In this document: piece by piece, positions 36,396-46,010 of the stretch
How positions within the stretch are numbered: the first letter of the stretch is position 1
How the letters are laid out: each line of letters starts with the position of its first letter
Origin: Mycogone perniciosa
Lineage: Eukaryota > Ascomycota > Sordariomycetes > Hypocreales > Hypocreaceae
DNA: 64,000 nt
Direction: 5' to 3'
Assembly (NCBI GenBank): GCA_025331125.1
Contig: JAOALB010000072.1
Coordinates: 1-64,000, forward strand
Notes under the pieces: generated by a model
Seen by the model: only the letters and a program-made list of their open reading frames with translations
Told to the model about the DNA's origin: nothing
Database searches by the model: none
Position numbers and translations under genes: made by a program

Positions 36396-37289
36396 ATGAT
36401 GCTTCGGAGCACCCTGATCTTGTCCTTGGTGACAGTCGGCTTTTCTAGCCCGATCATCTTGACATCGGACAACAATGGCCCTCCGAATAATGCCACTTTC
36501 ATCTCATGCACTGAGGGGACTACGGACCCGATCTGTCAACTCATCCGCCGGCCCAGCCAGGACATTATCACGGAAATTCTACACCCCAACGGAACCACGG
36601 AAGTGAAACGAAATCTATACACCCGTGAGCAACTGCACGCAATTCGGGTTCAGAACAACGTGACCAGCACCAAACACCAGCCTGGTCAAGTGTTCCATGA
36701 CCGATCCGCTGAATTTATTGGTAACCTGACGAAGCGAGAGTCAGCACCACCAATTTGCCGTAGCGAGGTCCAGAGATGGTACGGCACAAACGCCTGGGGG
36801 TACTGGTACCAACCATGGAAGCAAGTGGGCAACTGTTTCTATTGCGACCAATGCTCGGAGTCGATCGCTACGAGTATCTCTGTCTCTGAAACCTGGACCG
36901 CAGGACTGAATGTTAACTTTAATAAAGTTATCACCCTCACCTTCGGCTTCGCATATGGGCAGACGTTTACCTTGACTGATACCCGCACCTGCCAGTGGAA
37001 TGCGGGGACAGAATCTGGGTGCCATTCGATCTGGTATCAGCCCTTGATGTCATACCACAACGGATATCCGAATTACCAGACACATGTCCACTGCGGTTCC
37101 GGCCAGGGCCAGTCTGCCAGTGATTCATACTACGACCACAACTGGGCCTGGGCCGTTGTAAACCAGGCTGGCAACAACGGAGTCAATCAAGGCAATTTGG
37201 GGTGCAATAGTGGTTGCCAGGGAAATGACCACAGGCAATGCCAATATGGAAACAGTGGTGGTCTTCTCTGGCCCCCCAGCCAAAACTAG
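36396..37289 (+). CDS. Secreted cysteine-rich protein with dibasic-processed, glycosylated propeptide; function unknown
   Basis: 297 residues from Met at 36396. An in-frame ATG at 36291 would add 35 residues but sits next to the TATA box and would bury the signal peptide. Residues 1-19 (MMLRSTLILSLVTVGFSSP) are a typical signal peptide. A propeptide follows with four N-glycosylation sequons (N32, N65, N88, N110) and dibasic sites RR51-52, KR71-72 and KR113-114 (LTKR). Cleavage at the last by a Kex2-type protease would release a 183-residue chain with ten cysteines (121, 147, 150, 153, 199, 209, 233, 270, 274, 282), no sequon, and many Trp/Tyr near its start. The middle (ETWTAGLNVNFNKVITLTFG) alternates polar and hydrophobic residues, suggesting beta strands. 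No family is recognised with confidence; an extracellular, disulfide-bonded effector-like or defence-like role is only a guess. It is convergent with the aldo-keto reductase gene. No intron is seen. Confidence 0.82.
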   Translation: MMLRSTLILSLVTVGFSSPIILTSDNNGPPNNATFISCTEGTTDPICQLIRRPSQDIITEILHPNGTTEVKRNLYTREQLHAIRVQNNVTSTKHQPGQVFHDRSAEFIGNLTKRESAPPICRSEVQRWYGTNAWGYWYQPWKQVGNCFYCDQCSESIATSISVSETWTAGLNVNFNKVITLTFGFAYGQTFTLTDTRTCQWNAGTESGCHSIWYQPLMSYHNGYPNYQTHVHCGSGQGQSASDSYYDHNWAWAVVNQAGNNGVNQGNLGCNSGCQGNDHRQCQYGNSGGLLWPPSQN

Positions 37290-37709
37290 GAAAAAGATTG
37301 GAATCTTTGCCTGGGGGCGGCGAATACATCGCTGTTCATGCCCTCTTGAAAGCTCCACCACACCAACTTTCACTTCAACATTACATATTGCAAGAGCAGT
37401 TATTTATGTATATATACCGAGACCTACGTACAAACCTCGGGATTTGTGTATATATTCCGAGAGATCTTCATCATCTGTAAAAAAGAAATATAGCTCTCAC
37501 TCTCAGAAGATCCACCACCTCAGTTCAGCTGCGCTAAAATGGGTAGTACTGAATGCAGTCTCAATTTCGTCCAGTAATTTTGAATTAAATATATTCCTCG
37601 TATTATTACACAAGAATAGCCTTGCCAGTAGCCTCATTCTCAACTTCCTCGTCGAATAGGTTGAGGTTCCAACGACCATGTCGGTCTGAGATTGAGTAAT
37701 TAGCATTAA
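37290..37709. other. Convergent intergenic region
   Basis: About 420 bp between the 3' ends of the secreted-protein and reductase genes. Two copies of TATAT-CCGAGA-like sequence near 37410 and 37455 are the only visible repeat. Overlapping frames here (for example 37210-37659 +) are not supported. Confidence 0.55.
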
Positions 37710-38883
37710 TCATTTCCCCAGACTTTTTGCAATGCCAATAGACTTACATAGCCAAGGGATATTGAAGCGGCGGTGGTCTGCACAAAGTTTGTTAACGGCC
37801 TGAATGGCCTCCTCATCAAGCTCGATTTCATCAAAGTTTTCAGCAATGCGGGCCGGATTGGCCGACTTGGGAATTACCGAAACACCACCAAGCTGGGACC
37901 AAGCAATGAGAACCTGTGCGGGACTGATAGGCTTTCCATGAATGTTTGATAGACGTTTGGCGACAGCTTGAATTTTGGGGTGGTTGATGAGGAGCGGCTC
38001 GCCAACATCGTTATTGCCAAAGGCGGAGTAGCCAATGACGGCGATACCATTTTTTGCGCAATAGTCAAGAAGCTCTGGTTGAGGGAGTCGAGGGTGGCGC
38101 TCCACTTGGTTGGCTGCAGGAATGACACCAGTCTCCTGTATGACCACTTCGAGCTGTATGAACAATCAGATTTTGCAACCTTCGCCAGACCGCATGTTGC
38201 ATCAAAGTAGCTTACCTGCCCAGGTGTAAAGTTTGAGACCCCGACACTGCGGACCTTGGTCTTGGGGAGATTAATCATAGCTGTTAGAGGGTGAAGTTAG
38301 ATATATGTTTTTTTGTGAGGCATATGAGACTCACCTTTCCAAGTCTGTGTCGCAGATACACTCAGGTCAAGTGCAGCCTCAGGGGGCGTGACATTAGGCT
38401 TAACAGGGAACAGCTCATCACCAGGGATGAATGCAACAACCCAGTGGATGAGATAGAGCTTATGCCCAAGCAACGTTAGCAATTTGAACACCACATTGCT
38501 GGATATACCAGCAAAGGAGCTTGAGGAATGGGGTGCAGGTTCCAGAATAGACGTACATCGACATAATCTAGGCCTAGCTCTTCAAGAGTCTCATCTAGCG
38601 CTGACTCAACGTCCTCGGGTCTGTGCTTATTGTTCCATAATTTCGATGTCACGAAGATATCTTCGCGCTTTAATCCGGGGATCTCAGTAAGAGCACGCTT
38701 AATACCTGCACCAACGCCACGTTGGTTCTGGTACACTTTTGCCAGATCGAGGTGACGATAGCCGACCCTGAGCGCCTCAAATACAACATCAGCAACCTCA
38801 TTCATGGAGGCGGCCAGTGTGCCAAAGCCAAGGCTCGCCATCTTGTGGCCGGTATTGAGGGTAATAGTTCTGCCCAGAGACAT
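37710..38883 (-). CDS. Aldo-keto reductase (AKR superfamily), four exons
   Basis: Exons on the minus strand: 38883-38557, 38458-38335, 38280-38216 and 38153-37710. The introns of 98, 54 and 62 bp all have GT...AG ends (GTACGT, GTGAGT, GTAAGC donors); intron 1 has a TTGCTAAC branch site near its acceptor. The joined protein is 319 residues, normal for the family. Catalytic tetrad: D46 and Y51 (HLDLAKVYQN), K81 (VTSKLW), H114 (LIHW). RSVGVSNF and IPKSANPARI (NADPH-binding) follow. Such enzymes reduce aldehydes, ketoses or small ketones with NADPH in the cytosol; it resembles fungal glycerol-dehydrogenase/xylose-reductase-like members. The Met at 38883 is chosen because family similarity starts there. 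An upstream in-frame Met (38967) would add 28 residues. The last residues (SIGIAKSLGK) are atypical but in frame. Confidence 0.93.
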
Positions 38884-39340
38884 GTCGACGGCTGTGCTGT
38901 TGGCGAAAGATTGGTAGATTTGCGGTCTCAGTGGATGAGTGGTTGTTGTCTGACGACGGGGAAGCATGAGAAGATATCCCCGCCTCGGAGACCTGTGCGC
39001 CTTGGAGGGGAAACCGGCGTCGAGTCATTCGGCGAGACTCGCCCCATGTTTTGCGGAGTTCTTGTGCCTCTCAGCAGGGGTTTATGCCCCAGTACATAGT
39101 AGTACTGAGAAAGGCACAACTAGTACTAGTACAAATTGAGTCATTAGATTCCATCCCAAAAAGGATATTCCGCTGCTACTTGTATTTGTTCCGAAGTACA
39201 GAGTACTATTGCTACCACCGTATTCTGCACGAACATATGTACTGTCGGATAGTGCGGATAAGGTGCAAAATCTGTTAAAATTGAAATGAAGGAAATTGCG
39301 ATATGAAACTTTGGGAGAAGCCAAAGATATAGAATAAACA
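38884..39340. other. Upstream region of the reductase gene, island edge
   Basis: Balanced sequence with AGTACTAGT-type short repeats around 39095-39130 and 39190-39205. It presumably contains the reductase promoter. The switch to the AT-rich block occurs within about 50 bp near 39340. Confidence 0.6.
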
Positions 39341-39800
39341 AACGCGATCCGTTATAAATAGACTATAAAGTAGCTAGCGAGGAAACTGTTAGAGATATAA
39401 AGGGATTAAGCTTTAAGAATAAGTAAAGGAAAACAATAAATGTGGAATTTAAATATATTTTAACCTATATAGTAAAATAAGTATATAAAGTATATAATAT
39501 AGTTTATATAATAATTTATTAGCTTAAAGTTATATGTTTGAAAATTATATATATAAGAAATAAATATTTTATTATTTATAAAAGTATTAGAGAATTATTA
39601 TTAATATAAAGTTAAATATTTTTATATAAGAAATTTACTTTTTAAACCTATATTTATATAATTATATAGTATTACTAAATCTTTATAATATTTTATAAAA
39701 TACTATATAGTAAAGTAAAGGTTTTTAATGATATATTTAATTTATGAAAATCTTAAATTATTTTAATAATAATATATATATATATATATAGAAATATAGA
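39341..39800. other. AT-rich RIP-degraded DNA
   Basis: TpA-dominated sequence without coding evidence. Contains a TA microsatellite at about 39771-39790. Confidence 0.55.
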
Positions 39801-40542
39801 ATAATTTATGTTAGTTTTGAATAGTTAAATTAAGGTTTATAGGCTTATATTAATAGAGAGGTTAAGTTTACATACTAAATAAAGTAATATAGTAATAATA
39901 TTATAAAATAAATAGTTTTAATAAATATAATGTATTAATAAATGTGTAAATAACTATATAAAATAGAATTATAATTTAATTTATTTTATATATAAAAGAT
40001 ATATATAGTAAATATATTTAAATTATTTAAATTATTTAAATTATTTAAATTATAGTAATCCTAGTAATTTTAAATTATCGTTTTATATAATACTCTTTTT
40101 TATAAAACTATGTTTATAGTTATAATTTCTTAATAATGAATGAAAGGCTTTAATATTATATAATAATCTTATAAGTTGGTTTTTAATATAGTTAAGTTAT
40201 TATATAATATCTTTTTTTATTAATTGTATTCTTTGAATATATTAGTTTTTTATAGGTTTTATTTATTATTTTCTCTTTTCCTTTTTATATTAATATTATA
40301 ATATATTATATTACTAAACTTAATATTTATAAACTCAATAAATACACTTTACTTACTTTTTAAACTCTGTATAAAGTAATTTTATTAATATTACTTATAC
40401 TTTTAATATTTAAAACAAATTTATTTATTAAATAATAAATAACTTTTTAAAGTATAATAGATATATTTATTAAAGTTATTTTTATAGTATTTTAATTACT
40501 TTATTTTATATATATATTTCTTTTCTTTCTTTTTATATTTTT
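39800..40542 (-). mobile_element. Inverted, RIP-degraded 3' end of a gypsy-1 family element
   Basis: Read on the minus strand, about 39800-40190 follows the gypsy-1 LTR. For example TATTAATAGAGAGGTTAAG here corresponds to the reverse complement of the LTR segment CTTAACCTCTCTGTTAATA. Next to it, TTATATAATATCTTTTTTTATTAATT matches the reverse complement of the polypurine tract and 3' non-coding region. The right-hand limit is uncertain. A tandem (AAATTATTT)n tract at 40022-40056 lies inside. Confidence 0.65.
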
Positions 40543-41190
40543 ATTAACACCTTTATTTAATAGCTAGCTTAATAGTTAAAAGCTATATTAATTACTATAA
40601 TACGTTATATAGATAATTTACTATTAAGCTAAGTTATTTAAGCGCTAGAAATTATAATATCTTAGTTACTAGCTTTTAAGAATATATTATTCAAGTTAAA
40701 TAAATCAAATAAAATAGTGTTATTTAAAGGTATATTATTTAAAGCTATATAAGATAATTTTAATAGGTTTAACTAAATAGTTTTATTTTATTTAACTTAG
40801 TCAAATCTATTAAATAAAATATATTAAGCAGGGCTGCATTATTTAGGTTAATTAAGTTAATTAAATACATTAATTATAAAGTTAATTAAATTAAAAAAAG
40901 GAAATAAAGTTAATAGGTTAAATTTAATTTAATTAAAGTTATAGTTTAAGTTTAATAAATAATATAATTTTATTATATAATATATAGGTTTAGTTATAGT
41001 TTAATTAGTATTAATTAATTATATTTAGTTATATTTAGATTTATTTAGTTCTATTTAATTATATTTAATAGTTAAAGTGAGTAATATAATTTAAATGATA
41101 AGAATTATTATAATATAATATTTAAAAAAAAGAGAATATAAAAAAACAAAATAAAATAGGAAAAGGAAACATATACTTTTATATATATTA
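40543..41190 (-). mobile_element. RIP-mutated copy of the 41.5-kb short-terminal-repeat element
   Basis: Sequence from 40550 (CCTTTATTTAATAGCTAGCT) aligns with 41725 onward (GGCCTTATTTAATAGCCGGC) with C-to-T and G-to-A changes throughout. The purine-rich end GGAAAAGGAAACATATACTTTT near 41150-41180 matches the terminal repeat of the less mutated copy. Internal deletions make it shorter. Boundaries are approximate. Confidence 0.6.
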
Positions 41191-41521
41191 CTATATTGAA
41201 AACATAGTATATAAATATTATATTAAGCCTTTTAAATAAACCTTTAAAGTTAAAATAAAAAACAACATATTGCCTTTTTTATTTATTTAAAAAGTAAAAA
41301 TAATAATTAATTTCTAATTATTAAAATTATTTATTAAACTAAATTATTATAAATATAGCCTTTTATAATAACGAATAAGAAAGTATAATGAAATTATTTG
41401 TTTAAAGTAAAAAAGTATTATGAATTAAATTTAATACAAAGGACTTTGATTATATTAAATTTAATATTATAATTTTTTATATCTTTTAAATTAAGTAATA
41501 TAAAAATATATATACTATAAT
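41191..41521. other. AT-rich spacer
   Basis: Degraded sequence between the two copies of the short-terminal-repeat element. Nothing recognised. Confidence 0.5.
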
Positions 41522-42666
41522 AAACTATTATACTATTTAATATACAATAGGGGTATATAAGTGGAATAGTAATAATAATAAGGGAAGGGAAAGAAAGGAA
41601 AGGGAAGGATATCCTTTTATGCGTATTAAATGCCCCCCTTAGAAAAGAAATTAACCCGACCTTAGGTTATCCCTACTATAACGCTATTAGATAACCCGAA
41701 CAGCCTAATAATTAACGGCCTTATTTAATAGCCGGCTTGGTGGTTGGAAGCTATATTGATCAATATGCCGCTTTATATAGCTGGCTTGCCATTAGGCTAG
41801 GCTATCCAGGCGCTGTCGATCATAATAACTTAATGGCCGGCTTCCAGGAATGCGTGGTTTGAGTCGGCTAGGCTGAACGGAACGGCGTTGTTTAGAGCCG
41901 TGTTGTTTAGAGCCGTGTTGTTTAGAGCCGCGTTGGCCAAGTCGGCTAGGTCTAATCAAGCAGCGTTGTTCCATCTGGCTTGGTGGAACCCGTTGAATGG
42001 GGCCGCGTTGTTCGGGTCGGCTAGGTGGGTCGAATTCGTGTTGTTCAAGTCGGCTAGGTCGAATAGAGCCGCGAGGTTCGAAGCGGCGTTGTTCGAAGCG
42101 TTGGATCCGGCTTGAACGGCTGACAGGCTTGAATTCGATCAGGCTAGCTGGGCAGCGCGATTGAAGGTGAAGAAATAGCTGATTTCGTGACGGGAAGGTC
42201 TGGCGGCACAATCCACAGGTTCGGCGCTGCAGATCTTGCTGATATAACTGCCAGGCCCGCTGTTGTTCGAGCTGATCGAGCTGATCGAATAGGCCTATTA
42301 CGAAGTCGGTCGAATCGAGGGAAGGAAATAAAGCCAAACGCAAAGGAAGCAAGGAGACGCGTTATCGAACGCCGAGGAACGAAGAAATAAAGGAAAACGC
42401 GTTATCCGGCAGGTCTGATCGAGCCGGATTGAAGCTGCCGTTCGGGCCTAATAAAAGGGACGGCTTAGTCGTTTGGTAGATAGGTCTGGTTGCAGCTTGG
42501 TTGGTTGGTTGGTTGCGTTGGGCTGTATCTGGCAGCGGAAGCTGGTTACAGGATCGGAATCATGAAAATTACTACCATATAATACACAATAGGGGTAGAT
42601 AAAAAGAAGAAGAATAATAAGGGAAGGAAAGGAAAAGAGAGGGAAGGACATGCTTTTATGCGTATT
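41522..42666 (-). mobile_element. Little-mutated element with ~100-bp terminal direct repeats (TRIM-like)
   Basis: Direct repeats of about 100 bp lie at 41522-41632 and 42564-42666. Each has ACAATAGGGGTA, then purine-rich AATAATAAGGGAAGG, then CTTTTATGCGTATTA. On the minus strand AAGGGGGGCAT directly precedes the 41632 repeat, as a polypurine tract would precede a 3' LTR. The whole is 1.15 kb with no RT or transposase, so it fits a terminal-repeat retrotransposon in miniature. The interior is GC-rich and almost free of RIP, unlike everything around it. Target duplication was not resolved. Confidence 0.6.
41792..42352 (-). CDS. Hypothetical C2HC-finger, Arg/Gln-rich protein of the TRIM-like element
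   Basis: 186 codons, open from ATG 42350-42352. Residues 46-67 form a C-x2-C-x12-H-x4-C zinc-binding pattern (CGLCRQTFPSRNQLFLHLQS followed by RC). Similar fingers occur in fungal retrotransposon polyproteins; this resemblance is from memory. Residues 78-165 are a low-complexity R/Q/E/S/P-rich tract with repeated SRLEQ, EQRG and three KQHGS-like units, the last encoded by a threefold 15-bp direct repeat at 41887-41931. Charged low-complexity coding of this kind may be by-product of the DNA repeat. It may be a leftover gag-like piece rather than a working gene. Confidence 0.45.
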   Translation of the reverse strand: MLPLRLALFPSLDSTDFVIGLFDQLDQLEQQRAWQLYQQDLQRRTCGLCRQTFPSRNQLFLHLQSRCPASLIEFKPVSRSSRIQRFEQRRFEPRGSIRPSRLEQHEFDPPSRPEQRGPIQRVPPSQMEQRCLIRPSRLGQRGSKQHGSKQHGSKQRRSVQPSRLKPRIPGSRPLSYYDRQRLDSLA

Positions 42667-45399
42667 ATTTTTTAAATATATTTATAGTATAAGATAGTAT
42701 AAAAGTAGTTTTTAAAAGTATTTAGAATTTGATAATATATATGAAACTAATGGATTTAATATATATTGTTTAAAGTAACTGGAATTATTAAGTAAAGGTT
42801 TATTATTAATTTTAGTTTTAGCTTTATGAATATAAAAAAGGAAAATAGCTTTTAATAGCTTTATAAATAGTTAAATTTACTTTATACTACTATTAAGACT
42901 TTAGGACTAGTTATTATAATTATACATAAAGAATAGGCCTTTAAAATATATTTAAATATATTTCTTTAATATATAATAATAGCTTTATATATACTATATA
43001 AATAAGATATTAAGGCTAAAGTTAGATTTTAATAAAAGAAGTTAAAGTAAGATATAAATAATATTAATAATAATAATAATAAAGTAAAAGATATTTTTAA
43101 TAATAATATTACTACGTAAACTATAAGATAAGAAAATAGTAAGTAAAGTATTTTAAGTTTAATTATAATAAAGTATAAATATAGCTTGAATAGTATATAT
43201 AAAGTATAAAAGGATATAATTTATATTAATAAAAAGGCTACCTTTAAGTTAATTTAAACTATAATAAAGTTCATATATAATCTAATATAAAGATATATTT
43301 TATATTATATATATTATAAATATCTATTTATTAATTTTAATTAGTTTACTATTATATAAAATAGTATTATAACTTTAATTAATAAATTAAAACTTTTATT
43401 AAAATAGTATATAGAAATAGTAAAGTTAATTTAGTTGTAAACATAAATAATCTTTTATATTTATATTTAATAATATTATAAATAATTGAAAAAAGCAAAA
43501 TAATTAGTATTAAGAAGCTATTATTATATAAATATAGTAATATAGTATATTTATAATTCAATAATATTAGTTTACTAATACTACAATAAATATTAATTAT
43601 ATAGCTTTTAAACTTTTTATTTAATAATATTAATTTATAGTTACTGCTTTATTAATATTAAGTAAATTATAGCTTTAACCTTTTTACCTTTATTAATGTA
43701 TATTTATATAGTAGTGTATATTACTATATAATTATTTTATTCTTTAAAGACTTAAAGTACATAAAGCTTTTAATAAACTAAATATTTGGTTATATTAACA
43801 GTTTATAAAACCTTGAATAAATATATTATTATCATTCTTAAAGGTATTTATTAATAGCTATTTATATTTAACACTTTAATAAACTAGTCTTTTATATTCA
43901 AAACTTTAATATTATATAAAACGTTGATTAAAAGCCTTAACTATTAAATAGTAAAAAGCTTTTTATATTAATTATACTTTAAACTGTCAATAGTAATAAT
44001 AAATTTAATAATAATAATAATTATAATAATAATACTAGCTTTATAGTAATATAATAGCTATTGTAATAGTAATAATAAAAAAAACTATAAAAGTAATTAT
44101 AAAGGTGAAAAGGTAATTGTAATAATAAAGGGATTATATAAAGATTATTATAATAATTATAAATATAATTAAAAGGTTAACTTTAAAGTTAACCTTTTAT
44201 ATATGAGCTTAACTTTAATATATAATAGGTTTATTTATAGTTAAATATTAAAAGCTTATAGTTAATATTATAAAGCCTAGAATATTTAATTTATATTTTA
44301 AAGGCTATAGTAAATTGCAGGTTATAAAAGCTTTAAACTAATAAAAGTATTTTTTATTATAAAAATAATAATCGTAAAAGTATTAACTTTAATCAAAAAG
44401 ATTAAAGAAGTTATTTTAACTATATAGTTACAATAATAATTAGTTTAAAGGAATATATATAAATAAATAAAAAATGTATTTAAGATTTATTATTTAAAGT
44501 AATTAAATTATATTAAAGTAATTAACTATAAATATTATATTATATCTTAAATTTAATAGTATATAAAGGTGTAAGCTATATATTTAAGGAAGTTATAGGC
44601 AGAATTTCTATATAGATATATAAACTATTTATCTTAATAGTACTTTATATTTATTTTCATAGTATCATTTATTAGTATCCAGCTTAATAATCCTTTTCTT
44701 TTCCTTTTTCCCTTTTAGCTTTAAATAAATAATTTTATAAAAGTTTTCTATTAACTATTAAAAAAAAGCTATATTTATTAACTTTATATTATTATAATTT
44801 CTACATAATAATTTTATTTATATCCCTTTTACTTATATAAAATAAAGTATTTATATATATATATATATAATAAATTGTCTTTTAAAAGAAAAGGATTAAA
44901 ATCTTTAAAGCTTTATTCATATTAAGCCTTTAAAAACTATTTATATAAATAATAATAGTCTTTAAAAATATTAAATATTAAAAGGCAATTAATAATCGCT
45001 ATTTAACTTACTTTCTAACCTTTAATATATTATTTATCTATTAACCCTTTTTCCATATTTAATTATAAATATGTTTATTCTTTTAATGTATTTTATTATA
45101 TAAAGAAGCTATTTACTTTAAAAAAAGCATTTAATATTAAATTTAATAAAGACAGCTTTAGAAATATGAGTAATAGATTCTAATATTTTAAATAAAGAAA
45201 ACTAATAATTAATATAGTATTTAAAGGAAGTTTAATTAATCAAAATATATGTTAAAAAAAGCTTAATTAAATATATATGATAATTAAATATATAAAGTAT
45301 ATATTTATTTATATGGTAAATATTAGTAACTATATATATTTGACTTTTCCTTTTACTCGTAAAGTAAATATACATTATTGTTTTAGCTATAATTCTATA
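42667..45399. other. AT-rich RIP-degraded DNA
   Basis: Extremely TpA-rich. A 60-codon frame at 43379-43561 is compositional. It may contain the rest of the copia-1 copy at 45.4 kb, whose left end could not be located. No gene. Confidence 0.55.
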
Positions 45400-46010
45400 C
45401 TTTAATAAAAGCTATTTATCGGTATATAATAAAGAAACATTTAAGTTACCTTTAACTATCTTTACTTAAAGTCATAAAATTAATTTTAATAATAATAAAA
45501 AAACCTGCTCTATTAATTATTATTTTTACTTTAATTAAAGTAAAAGGCTTTAAAGGAAAGAAATACTTATTATTTTAATTAAGGAAATTAAAATTAATTT
45601 TATATTAAATCTTTATAGTAATTATGTAATTATTTAAAATATTAGTTTATTTTAATTACTACACTCTTAAATTTAACTTTATTAAAGTAACATTTTTTAT
45701 ATTATCTATTATAAAGAAATAAGTCTAAAAGTTTAATAGTAAAGGGAAAAGATAAAAGGTAAAATATAATATTAAAGATAAATTTATAATAACTTTAATA
45801 ATTATTATTTAAGTTTATAACTATAATACAATATAGTATAGCCATATAAAGTATACAGAGATAAATAATAAAGTTTAATTTTATGAAACAATATATTATA
45901 ATAGCTTTACTATCTATATATATACTTAATATATAGGAAAATATGGTATATATATATTATCAGCGCCTATATAGTTTAATATCTTACTTGTATAATATAT
46001 ATATTGAATT
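45400..46010 (-). mobile_element. copia-1 family copy B: 5' LTR (truncated) and start of interior
   Basis: From 45822 the sequence (TATAATACAATATAGTATAG) aligns with the start of the copia-1 LTR on the plus strand and breaks off near 46010, lacking about 85 bp. The flank TTTAAGTTTATAAC at 45809-45822 is the mutated primer site. From there leftward to about 45400 it aligns with the gag region of copia-1 (11700-11970). Very heavily mutated. Confidence 0.7.

Noticed and set aside
37210..37659. 149-codon frame overlapping the 3' end of the secreted-protein gene
   Set aside because: Different frame of a well-supported gene running on into intergenic DNA; no start context or motif.
41887..41931. 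Regular short direct repeats considered as a CRISPR-like array
   Set aside because: Three contiguous 15-bp units without spacers, in a eukaryotic transposon.
41888..42115. Ala-rich 75-codon plus-strand frame
   Set aside because: Complement of the repeat-encoded tract of the minus-strand frame; compositional.
43379..43561. 60-codon frames in the AT block (also 58806-58988)
   Set aside because: Chance open frames in sequence of extreme composition; the second is antisense to gypsy-3 gag.
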